NCBI GenBank assembly: GCA_036503065.1
Contig: DASXXM010000360.1
Location: 1-14,178, forward strand
DNA: 14,178 nt
DNA from: DATEPR01 sp036503065
Lineage (GTDB): Bacteria; Actinomycetota; Actinomycetes; Mycobacteriales; Pseudonocardiaceae
Reading direction: 5' to 3'
The notes under the pieces are model-generated. The model made no database searches and was not told where the DNA came from. It was given only the letters and a program-made list of their open reading frames with translations. Position 1 is the stretch's first letter, and each line of letters opens with the position of its first letter. The position numbers and the translations under genes were made by a program. Shown here piece by piece: positions 1-6,743 of this stretch.

Positions 1-1134
1 CGGGTGGGGCTGGGCACGATCGCGAAACAGTGGGGGCGCATCGGCTGTCTCGGGTTCGGCGGGCCGCCGACCCACATCGCGATGTTGCGCCAGTTGTGCG
101 TGACCGAGCGGGAATGGCTGTCCGCGGAGGAATTCCAGGACGGGGTCGCCACGACCAACCTGCTGCCGGGGCCGGCGTCCACCCAGCTCGCGATCTTCTG
201 CGCCTGGCGGTTGCGCGGCATCCCGGGCGCGGTCCTGGGCGCGGTGTGCTTCATCGTGCCCGGCCTGGTGTTGATCCTGGCCCTGTCGGCGCTGTTCCTC
301 GCCGGGCATCCGCCGTTGTGGGTTCGTGGGGCCGCCGCCGGGGCCGGGGCCGCGGTCGCCGCGGTCGCGGTGCACGCCGCGGTCGGACTGATGCCCGCCT
401 CCTGGCGTCGCGTTCGGCACAACCCGCAACGCGCACGCTGGATCGTTTACCTCGTCCTTGGTGGGCTGGCCGCCGTGCTGCTCGGGCCGTGGCTGGTCGC
501 GTTGTTGGTCGCCTGCGGGCTGGCCGAGATCATGTGGCAACGGCCGGGCGGCCGCTTGTCTTTGCTGGTCGCGGGCCCGATTGGGGTGGGTGGCCTGGCG
601 GGGTTGGGCGCGGTGGCGTGGGTGGCGTTCAAGGTCGGCGCGTTGTCCTACGGCGGCGGATTCGTGATCATCCCGCTCATGCGGTCCGACGCCGTGGACC
701 ACTACCACTGGATGAGTTCCGCCCAGTTCCTCAACGCCGTCGCGCTGGGTCAGATCACGCCCGGCCCGGTGGTGCAGACCGTCGCAGTGGTCGGCTACGC
801 CGCGGCAGGGCTCGGCGGCGGGCTGCTGGCCGCGGCGATCGCGTTCACCCCGTCGTTCCTGTTCGTCGTGGTCGGTGGGCGCCATTTTCAACGCCTGCGC
901 GCCAACCGGACCGTTCAGTCGTTTCTCGACGGCGCGGGGCCTGCGGCGATCGGCGCGATCGCCGGCTCCGCCATCCCGCTCGGCCTCGCTCTCGGGCACC
1001 TCTGGCAGGTGGCCGTGCTGGCCATCGCGGCACTGTGGTTGCTGGCGCTGCGACGGGGCGTGGTCGGCGCGCTACTGGGCGCGGCCGTTCTGGGCGTCGG
1101 CGCGGCCCTGTTGCTGCGCCTGCCTGTCAATTGA
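1..1134 (+). CDS. chrA: Chromate transporter ChrA family, 5' end at or beyond window edge
   Basis: Integral membrane protein of the CHR family, whose characterised members export chromate in exchange for other anions. At least 376 residues are visible, close to full length for the two-domain form. The two homologous halves are clear. Half one opens with GCLGFGGPPTHIAMLR (about residues 14-29, counting the GTG at position 4 as 1) and has NLLPGPASTQ. Half two has VGALSYGGGFVIIPLMR (211-227) and GQITPGPVVQT (249-259). About ten hydrophobic segments are present. The frame is open through position 1, so the true start may lie just left of the window; GTG at 4 is possible, but family members usually have a few more residues. 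The gene ends 80 bp before ligA on the same strand. No chromate-responsive regulator is in view, so a role in chromate resistance is inferred from the family only. Confidence 0.9.
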   Translation, partial: RVGLGTIAKQWGRIGCLGFGGPPTHIAMLRQLCVTEREWLSAEEFQDGVATTNLLPGPASTQLAIFCAWRLRGIPGAVLGAVCFIVPGLVLILALSALFLAGHPPLWVRGAAAGAGAAVAAVAVHAAVGLMPASWRRVRHNPQRARWIVYLVLGGLAAVLLGPWLVALLVACGLAEIMWQRPGGRLSLLVAGPIGVGGLAGLGAVAWVAFKVGALSYGGGFVIIPLMRSDAVDHYHWMSSAQFLNAVALGQITPGPVVQTVAVVGYAAAGLGGGLLAAAIAFTPSFLFVVVGGRHFQRLRANRTVQSFLDGAGPAAIGAIAGSAIPLGLALGHLWQVAVLAIAALWLLALRRGVVGALLGAAVLGVGAALLLRLPVN

Positions 1135-1145
1135 AGCAACCGCGC

Positions 1146-1163
1146 AACGCCGGATAAGGCGTT
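1146..1163 (+). terminator. Small hairpin after chrA, possible weak terminator
   Basis: AACGCC (1146-1151) and GGCGTT (1158-1163) form a perfect 6-bp inverted repeat around the 6-nt loop GGATAA, 12 bp after the chrA stop codon. No T-run follows, so it is not a textbook intrinsic terminator. Actinomycete terminators often lack the U tract. It could equally be a structured spacer within a chrA-ligA transcript. Confidence 0.3.
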
Positions 1164-1203
1164 CCGGGGCTGGTGGCGGTATTTTCGGAGCGAACTGCGA
1201 CCC

Positions 1204-1210
1204 GAGGGGG
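1204..1210 (+). promoter_or_regulatory. Ribosome binding site that fixes the ligA start
   Basis: GAGGGGG lies 4 nt before the ATG at 1215. It favours this ATG over the in-frame GTG at 1173, which would add 14 residues unlike the LigA N-terminus and has no comparable purine run upstream. Confidence 0.6.
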
Positions 1211-1214
1211 CGGC

Positions 1215-3317
1215 ATGGCCACGAGCCGGTCTGACCCGGCCGTCGACCCGGACACGGCAGCGCCGTTCGGCACGGCCGACGAGTACGCCGCGGCGCTGGC
1301 CGAAGTGCGCTCCGCCGCGCAGGCGTACTACGCGGGCGCGGGCGAACTGGAGATGGACGACGCCGACTACGACGCGCTGCTGGCCCGGCTCGCCGCGACC
1401 GAAGCCGCGCACCCGGACTGGAAGCCGGAACGCTCGCCGACCGAGCTGGTCGGCGCGGGTGTCGCGGGCGGCGACGTCGAGCACAGCACGCCGATGCTGG
1501 GCCTGGACAACGTGTTCAGCGAGGACGACCTGCGCAAGTGGGCGGCGCGGCTGGAGAAGCTGGTCGGCAGGCCGGTCACCGCGTACACGGTCGAACCGAA
1601 GATCGACGGTCTTGCGGTGGCCGTGTGGTACGTCGACGGCGAGCTGACCAGGATCGCCACCCGAGGCGACGGGCGCGCGGGCGACGACGTCACCGCGCAG
1701 GCCCGCCGGGCGTCCGGGCTGCCAACCGAACTGGGCAGTCCGATGACCATCGAGGTGCGCGGCGAGGTCTTCATGACCGAGGCCGACTTCGAGGTGGCCA
1801 ACGAGATGCGCACCGGGCATGGCGAGCCGGCGTTCGCGCACCCGCGCAGCGCCGCCGCCGGCACACTGCGCGCGCCCAAGCGCACCTACGCGGCGCCGGT
1901 GTCGTTCCTGGCCTACACGGTCTACGGGATGGAGGGCCTGGCCGAGCACTCCGCGGCAATGACCGAGCTGGAACGCCTTGGCGTCGCGACCACCGTGGGC
2001 GCCAAGTTGCCCATGCGGATCTGCGACGGCATCGACGAGGTGCTGGCCGCGGTCGAGGCGGTCGGCGTGGCCCGTGGCGGGCTCGGGTTCGGTGTGGACG
2101 GTGCGGTGATCAAGGCCGACCAACCCGCGGACCGCGACGCGGCCGGCTCGTCCACCAGGGCCCCGCGCTGGGGCATCGCCTACAAGTTTCCGGCCGACAC
2201 CCGGACCACCCGGCTGCTGGGCATCGAGGTCCAGGTCGGCCGTACCGGTGTGATCACCCCGGTCGCGGTGCTGGAGCCGGTCATGATCAGCGGCGTGCGG
2301 GTGGTGTCGGCGACCCTGCACAACTTCGGTGACCTGGTCCGGCGCAACGTCCGGGTCGGCGACACCGTGTTCGTGCACCGGGCGGGCGACGTGATCCCGG
2401 AGGTGACCGGCGCCAAACTCGACGAGCGGCCCGCGGACTCGGTGCCGTTCGAGCCGCCCGCGGTCTGCCCGCGCTGCGGCAGCGACATCGACCGGTCGCA
2501 GAAACGCTGGCGCTGCACCAAGGGCCGGGTCTGCGGCGCCCGGCAGACGCTGACCTACTTCACCACCCGCGAGGCGATGGACATCGAGTTCCTCGGCGAC
2601 AAGATCATCGACGCGCTGGTCGGCGCCGACCTGGTCACCGACCCCGCCGACCTCTACGACCTGGACGTACCCACCGTCGCCCAGCTCGACCGGCTCGGCG
2701 ACATCTCGGCCCGCCGGTTGGTGGACAGCATCCAGAGCACCAAGAGCAGGCCACTGTCCCGGGTGGTCACCGGGCTCGGCCTGCTGATGACCGGGCGGGC
2801 CATGTCACGCAGGCTGGCCAAGCACTTCGGCACCATGGCGGCGCTGCTCGCGGCGGACGCCGAAGCACTGCAACAGGTCGAGGGCATCGGCCCGGAACGG
2901 GCGGTCACCATCGCCGCGGAGTTGGCCGACCTCACGCCGGTGATCGAGAAACTGGCCGCGCGCGGGGTCAACATGACCGAGCCGGACGCGGGCCCGCGCC
3001 CGGAATCCGTCGGTGCGGACCTCCCGCTGCGCAAACCGGACGGCACGCCGATGAAGGTCGTGGTCACCGGCGCGGTTCCCGGCCTGCAGAACCGGACCGA
3101 GGGCAACGAGGCGGTCGAGCGGCTGGGCGGCGCCGCGGCCGGCTCGGTGTCCGCCCGCACCGATCTCGTCGTCGTCGGCGACGGCGCCGGTTCGAAGGCG
3201 GACAAGGCAGCGGAGCTCGGCGTGCGAATCATGCCGGCCGAACGGTTCGCCGCACTGCTGGCCGCGCATGATGCCGGCGACGAGGCCGCAGTCGCCGACA
3301 TTCTCGCTGTTGCCTAG
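1215..3317 (+). CDS. ligA: NAD+-dependent DNA ligase, LigA family (divergent, possibly second copy)
   Basis: Seals nicks in duplex DNA using NAD+ as AMP donor. From the ATG at 1215 it is 700 residues, full length. Domains in order: Ia (about 20-115) with HSTPMLGLDN; adenylation domain with the nucleotidyl-lysine K129 in EPKIDG; DGAVIK (295-300) and AYKFPA (322-327); OB fold with QVGRTG and RAGDVIP; a four-cysteine zinc finger (C418, C421, C434, C440); helix-hairpin-helix region (about 515-575); BRCT domain (about 613-685) ending with GSKADKAAELG. All catalytic landmarks are present, so it should be active. Some normally conserved stretches differ: NPRNAAAGSLR is HPRSAAAGTLR (209-219), and the usual GIRxVG of the first HhH motif reads GLLMTG (522-527). 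This suggests a paralogue beside the housekeeping ligase, but a single divergent LigA cannot be excluded. It is preceded by an 80-bp gap and followed by the palindrome array. Confidence 0.9.
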   Translation: MATSRSDPAVDPDTAAPFGTADEYAAALAEVRSAAQAYYAGAGELEMDDADYDALLARLAATEAAHPDWKPERSPTELVGAGVAGGDVEHSTPMLGLDNVFSEDDLRKWAARLEKLVGRPVTAYTVEPKIDGLAVAVWYVDGELTRIATRGDGRAGDDVTAQARRASGLPTELGSPMTIEVRGEVFMTEADFEVANEMRTGHGEPAFAHPRSAAAGTLRAPKRTYAAPVSFLAYTVYGMEGLAEHSAAMTELERLGVATTVGAKLPMRICDGIDEVLAAVEAVGVARGGLGFGVDGAVIKADQPADRDAAGSSTRAPRWGIAYKFPADTRTTRLLGIEVQVGRTGVITPVAVLEPVMISGVRVVSATLHNFGDLVRRNVRVGDTVFVHRAGDVIPEVTGAKLDERPADSVPFEPPAVCPRCGSDIDRSQKRWRCTKGRVCGARQTLTYFTTREAMDIEFLGDKIIDALVGADLVTDPADLYDLDVPTVAQLDRLGDISARRLVDSIQSTKSRPLSRVVTGLGLLMTGRAMSRRLAKHFGTMAALLAADAEALQQVEGIGPERAVTIAAELADLTPVIEKLAARGVNMTEPDAGPRPESVGADLPLRKPDGTPMKVVVTGAVPGLQNRTEGNEAVERLGGAAAGSVSARTDLVVVGDGAGSKADKAAELGVRIMPAERFAALLAAHDAGDEAAVADILAVA

Positions 3318-3350
3318 ACCGTATTTCAAAGGACTGACCGCCGCGATCCG

Positions 3351-3506
3351 AACCGTTCAGCCGCCAGAACTACGCGGCGCATCGGCCACGCTATAGCAAA
3401 CAGCATACACGCTATAGCAGCCATGCATTACAGACACGCTATAGCAAGCGGCACCGTTCGGCCGCCGAAATTGCGCGGCGCATCAGTGATGCTATAGCAA
3501 ACCTGC
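3351..3506. repeat. Two diverged direct repeats of about 54 bp in the ligA downstream region
   Basis: Copy A (3351-3404) and copy B (3452-3506) align almost without gaps. Shared blocks in order are ACCGTTC, GCCGCC, GCGGCGCATC and GCTATAGCAAAC. Each copy ends in one GCTATAGC palindrome and can form a GCCGC/GCGGC mini-hairpin. The repeat explains part of the array growth: the palindrome has been copied together with its left flank. No coding potential is evident. Confidence 0.7.
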
Positions 3507-3567
3507 TATAGCAAACCTGCTATAGCATCACTGCGTACTAAGCATGAAATAATAGGCGTGCTATAGC
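3390..3567. repeat. Array of seven GCTATAGC palindromes, candidate operator cluster
   Basis: The 8-bp palindrome GCTATAGC starts at 3390, 3411, 3438, 3491, 3505, 3519 and 3560. The last four copies are the 10-bp palindrome TGCTATAGCA; the first three have C in place of the first T. All seven are followed by A, and most by AA. Centre-to-centre distances are 21, 27, 53, 14, 14 and 41 bp. I saw no other copy in the window, and the motif is AT-rich against a high-GC background, so the clustering is not chance. Size and symmetry fit binding of a dimeric regulator, but no regulator gene is in view. The nearest downstream gene starts at 3611, 43 bp after the last copy. Each copy also offers TATAGC, a possible -10 element, on both strands. 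Confidence 0.85.
3484..3533. repeat. 50-bp composite dyad: three palindromes inside a 16-bp inverted repeat
   Basis: CAGTGATGCTATAGCA (3484-3499) and TGCTATAGCATCACTG (3518-3533) are perfect reverse complements. The middle palindrome (3504-3513) sits exactly at their centre. The two 4-bp spacers are both AACC, so the core also reads as 14-bp direct repeats of TGCTATAGCAAACC. A second dyad, GCATCA-G-TGATGC (3480-3492), overlaps the left arm. As RNA this would give a 16-bp stem with an 18-nt loop. It could be a regulatory or transcription-stopping structure, but no T-run follows on either side. Confidence 0.8.
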
Positions 3568-3610
3568 AAAGTGGCGCGGTTCGCATACCGAACGGCGGTA
3601 TTGTCGGGAC

Positions 3611-4210
3611 ATGTTCTTTCAGCGACCGGCGGCCGAACCGGACGAAGAGTCTCGGCCGGATCTGCCGCCGTGGGTCGGCCCGCCCAAGGCCCAGCTCGGT
3701 GCCGTGGTGGCCACCGAAATGGTCCTGGCCCGCAGCGCTAACGTGGCGGTTGCGTTGCCCCAGGTCACCGTCTATCCGACCGGATGCCTGTTCACCGTTG
3801 AGGTGGTGATCCGGAAGGCACAGCTCCCCAGCGACGACTGGCTGGATCTCGCCATGTCGGCCACGCAGGCGGCCGGGCCGAGCCAGAAGTGGGAGCGGGT
3901 CCTCCGGCTGGGACTGCGTTACCCGGACGGGACCACGGTGACCAACCTCGACTCGCCCACCGGGCGGCGACAGGATGACGGCGAAACACCGGTCGGGCCC
4001 CTGCTGTCGTGGACACCCTATGGCAGTGGCGGTACCTGGAACCACCACACCAGCGAGGTGGGGATGTGGCTCTGGCCGCTGCCACCGGCGCAACCACTGA
4101 CGTTCGCGGTCGAGTGGCCGCTCGGTGGCATCGAATTGACGACCACCGAACTCGACGGTGCCCAACTGGTCGCCGCTGCGGAGCGTTCGATCGGCTACTG
4201 GGCCGATTAG
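3611..4210 (+). CDS. Uncharacterised conserved-looking protein, 199 aa
   Basis: I do not recognise a named family. The protein is soluble-looking, with no signal peptide or membrane segment. It has a proline-rich acidic N-terminus (about 1-25), a middle region rich in beta-type hydrophobic alternation with GCLFTVEVVIRK (about 58-69), and a C-terminal block WLWPLPPAQPLTFAVEWP (about 156-173) that resembles a motif I associate with unannotated actinomycete proteins. The start at ATG 3611 has only a weak purine-rich stretch (CGGGA) upstream. The gene lies directly downstream of the GCTATAGC array, so it is the most obvious candidate for regulation by it. Its stop codon overlaps the stop of the opposing MFS gene by 4 bp (4207-4210). 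The opposite-strand frame here is arginine-rich and judged a shadow. Confidence 0.7.
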   Translation: MFFQRPAAEPDEESRPDLPPWVGPPKAQLGAVVATEMVLARSANVAVALPQVTVYPTGCLFTVEVVIRKAQLPSDDWLDLAMSATQAAGPSQKWERVLRLGLRYPDGTTVTNLDSPTGRRQDDGETPVGPLLSWTPYGSGGTWNHHTSEVGMWLWPLPPAQPLTFAVEWPLGGIELTTTELDGAQLVAAAERSIGYWAD

Positions 4211-5475
4211 GTCGGGGACGGCTCGGTCACCGACGGCACGACGGACAGGCTGGGCACCGGTGCCGGGGTGGGTCGGACGGCCTGCTCAGGAAGACGGCTT
4301 TCCAGGCGCAGCATGCCGATCGCGGCGCCGCCGACGCCAATGGCGAGTACGAGCCACATGACGGTGGCCGACAGCGACATCAGCCCGGTCAACACCGCGG
4401 GAGCCAGTGCCGTGGGAATTGCCCAGGAGAGCTGATAGACCGCGAGATGCCGGCCGCGGGTGGCTTCCGGGGCCGCGCTGGCGACCAGGGCGGACGCGCT
4501 GGCGCCGTGCATGAGCTCGCCCGCGGTGAACAGCGCCGTCGCGGCGAAGACGCCGACGATCAGCACCGTGCCGGTGGACAGCAGGCCCAGCACGGCGAAC
4601 GCGATGAACGACAGCGCGAACACCGACGCGCCAAGGGCGACCATGCGGGTCCGGCGATATTTGATCAGCGCCCGGGTGACCGGGATCTGCAACAGTGCGA
4701 TGCCGACGGTGTTGACCGCGTACAGCACCCCGACCAGGGAGTTCGCCGCGTGCAACACCTGGGTCAGGTAGACCGGCAGGCTGACCGCCAGCACCATGTA
4801 GCCGAACGCCGTCGGTATGTTCAGCAGGGTCAGCCCGAGGAACGGGCGGTTGCGCGCCACCAGGCGGTAGCCGCGCTTGCGCGATGCCGCTGTGGCCGCG
4901 GTCGACGCGACCGGCCGTCCACTGGGGATGGTCCGGATCAGCGCGGCGGCGGCGACATACGTGCAGGCGGTGGTGATCACGATCGCGTGGTAGGCGGCAC
5001 CGCTGCCGAGGGCGAGCATCGCGCCCGCGATCAGGCCGCCCGCGCCGAGGCCGGCGTTGCGCAGGCTGCGCTGGGCGGCGAGCAGCTTGTCGCGCGCGGT
5101 GCCCTGGACGATCTCGGCGATGAACGACTGGATCGACGGCGAGAACGACACGTCCCCGAACGCGACCACCGCCACCACGAAGAACATCGCCAACCCGTTG
5201 TGCACGAACGGATAGGTGGCGAAGCCCGCGGCGCGCAACAGGTAGCCGCCGACGACGACCGTGCGGGCCCCGAAACGGTCGATGAGCACCCCCGTCATCG
5301 GGTTGCCCACCAGGCCGAGCACTGCCGCGGCGCTCAGGATCGCGCCGACCTGGGTGATCGGCAGCTTGGTGACGTAGTGGAAGTACAGCAGCGAGAGCGG
5401 CACGTACATGCCGGCGCCGGTGGCGTCGACCACCATGCCGAGCATGTACCTCGTCTGCGTCGACAGGCGCTTCAT
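4207..5475 (-). CDS. MFS transporter, probable exporter of the cluster product
   Basis: A 422-residue major facilitator protein with about 12 membrane segments. The loop 2-3 signature is visible as GVLIDRFGARTVVVGG (about residues 62-77), followed by the usual break after six helices at a charged loop containing ATAASRKRGYR. The chosen ATG (5473-5475) overlaps the stop of the upstream ATP-grasp gene as ATGA and has GGAGG 7 nt upstream (5483-5487 on the other strand). The longer upstream frame, beginning MPPQAARARR, is arginine-rich antisense to the ATP-grasp gene end and is rejected. It is the last gene of the leftward operon, so export of, or self-protection against, the small peptide-like product is a reasonable inference. 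The substrate cannot be read from the sequence. Confidence 0.88.
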   Translation of the reverse strand: MKRLSTQTRYMLGMVVDATGAGMYVPLSLLYFHYVTKLPITQVGAILSAAAVLGLVGNPMTGVLIDRFGARTVVVGGYLLRAAGFATYPFVHNGLAMFFVVAVVAFGDVSFSPSIQSFIAEIVQGTARDKLLAAQRSLRNAGLGAGGLIAGAMLALGSGAAYHAIVITTACTYVAAAALIRTIPSGRPVASTAATAASRKRGYRLVARNRPFLGLTLLNIPTAFGYMVLAVSLPVYLTQVLHAANSLVGVLYAVNTVGIALLQIPVTRALIKYRRTRMVALGASVFALSFIAFAVLGLLSTGTVLIVGVFAATALFTAGELMHGASASALVASAAPEATRGRHLAVYQLSWAIPTALAPAVLTGLMSLSATVMWLVLAIGVGGAAIGMLRLESRLPEQAVRPTPAPVPSLSVVPSVTEPSPT

Positions 5476-6743
5476 GATGATGCCTCCACGATGTCGATCT
5501 GTGCCACGAACCGCTCGCCGAGCTCGCGCAGCCTGCGGTGGCACTCGGCGCGGGTGGGCGCCGAGCCGACCACCGCGGTGAGGAAGTCAGACGAGCCGGA
5601 TGCCGGTGAGATCACGTCGCCCTGCTTCGCATAGACCCAGAACCGTTCCACCCAGGGCTCTGCCGGCGTCGACGGCACCGAACGTACCAGGCCGGGGCGC
5701 TTCATCGTGAGCATCTGGCCGGACATCCGGCGCGGCAGCGGCCGGGCACCGCCGGCCAGCGTGGCCGCGAGCGCGGGCAGCGGCAGGCCGGCCTGCACGC
5801 GGGTGACGTACTCACCGAGGTTGATGCCGAACATGGTGTCGAAGACCTCGCGGACCTTCGCGCCCGCCGGGCGGCTCGCGATCTCGCACAGCACGAGGCG
5901 GTCGTCCGGGGTATGGAAGATCTCGGCGTGGAAGCCGTGATCGACCAGCCGGGTGTCCGCGGGCTTCAGCGCGGTCAGTATCCGGTCGGTCATCGCCAGC
6001 AGCCGGTCGGTCAGCGGATCGTCCGGGTCGAGGGTGAGGTCCACCCGGGCACCCGGGTCGCTGCCGAAGGAGGCCAGGTCGTACTGGTACTGCGACGGCC
6101 AGGACAGCACCGGCCTGCCGCCGACCACCAGACCGTCCACATGGCACATTCGGCCCGGCACGAACGCTTCCAGGAGCACGTCTTCCCGCGGCCCGTTGTC
6201 GTACGCCTGCCGCAGGCAGTCGTCGAGGGCGTCGTCGGTGCGCAGGATGCGCAGGCCGACGGCGTTGTAGCCGGCGCGGTCCTTGAACACCAACGGGAAC
6301 CCGTACTCGGCGGCGAACGCCCTTGCCTCCTCGATGGTTCGCGGCACGACGTGCGCCGCGACCTCGATGCCCGCCGCCGTGACGAGCTGCTTCATCAGCG
6401 CCTTGTCGCGGAACGGCAGCACATCGGCGGTCCAGGCTCCGGTCAGCCCGAGATGTTCGCGCAGCCAGGCCGCGGAGTCCACATCGGCCTCGTGGTGCGC
6501 GATGATCCGGGTGGTCTCGAACTCGGTGGCCAGGTCCAGGGCGCGCTTGACCACCAGTTCGTCGTCGAACCGGTCCAGCACCTCGAGGCGGGTGTAGCCG
6601 AGATTGCCGGTCGGCACCTGTTCGGCGAACAGCTCGATCTTGTCGCGCGCCGCGAGGACGACCACGTCGCCGTCGTAGTCGGCCAGCCACTCGTCGTACG
6701 GAAACGGCTCGAACGGGTTGCGGTGCAGGATGAGGATGCTCAT
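5472..6743 (-). CDS. ATP-grasp ligase, second of two in the operon
   Basis: ATP-grasp enzymes activate a carboxylate as acyl phosphate and join it to an amine or similar nucleophile. This 423-residue protein has an N-terminal Rossmann-like preATP domain (about 1-105) and a central ATP-grasp fold. FRDKALMKQL (111-120) opens it, K154 in PLVFKDRAG is the likely ATP-binding lysine, EAFVPG (192-197) is the adenine-side strand, and HAEIF (272-276) with LCEIASRPAG (285-294) supplies acidic metal ligands E274 and E287. The usual final ENxR-type motif is replaced by EIASRPAG, which also occurs in some ATP-grasp families. The C-terminal 110 residues are less conserved and may select the substrate. Both ends overlap neighbours by ATGA (6740-6743 and 5472-5475), implying translational coupling. 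Substrates are unknown. Confidence 0.85.
   Translation of the reverse strand: MSILILHRNPFEPFPYDEWLADYDGDVVVLAARDKIELFAEQVPTGNLGYTRLEVLDRFDDELVVKRALDLATEFETTRIIAHHEADVDSAAWLREHLGLTGAWTADVLPFRDKALMKQLVTAAGIEVAAHVVPRTIEEARAFAAEYGFPLVFKDRAGYNAVGLRILRTDDALDDCLRQAYDNGPREDVLLEAFVPGRMCHVDGLVVGGRPVLSWPSQYQYDLASFGSDPGARVDLTLDPDDPLTDRLLAMTDRILTALKPADTRLVDHGFHAEIFHTPDDRLVLCEIASRPAGAKVREVFDTMFGINLGEYVTRVQAGLPLPALAATLAGGARPLPRRMSGQMLTMKRPGLVRSVPSTPAEPWVERFWVYAKQGDVISPASGSSDFLTAVVGSAPTRAECHRRLRELGERFVAQIDIVEASS

Noticed and set aside
915..2378. Long minus-strand open frame opposite chrA end and ligA
   Set aside because: Its translation is rich in Arg, Gly, His and Asp with no domain, and it runs antisense to well-supported ligA motifs. 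Such frames are common in high-GC DNA.
3318..3350. Intrinsic terminator right after ligA
   Set aside because: GCCGCG at 3340-3345 can pair with CGCGGC near 3373, but the loop would be long (about 28 nt) and there is no T-run.
3346..3360. Possible SOS (LexA) box near CGAACCGTTC after ligA
   Set aside because: The actinobacterial box needs CGAAC and GTTCG half-sites about 4 bp apart; here the halves abut and the right one is incomplete.
3390..3567. CRISPR array
   Set aside because: The repeat is only 8-10 bp, palindromic and irregularly spaced (14-53 bp), with no spacers of uniform size and no cas genes.
3506..4165. Minus-strand open frame opposite the 199-aa unknown gene
   Set aside because: Composition is typical of a shadow (R, G, P, H-rich) and it would begin inside the convergent region; the plus-strand frame has a plausible start and a conserved-looking C-terminal block.
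4009..5634. Long plus-strand open frame opposite the MFS gene
   Set aside because: Low-complexity R/G/D/Q-rich translation lying antisense to clear membrane helices of a transporter; a shadow frame. The same reasoning applies to the long plus-strand frames at 5913-7613, 6779-8647, 8356-9657 and 9480-10823.
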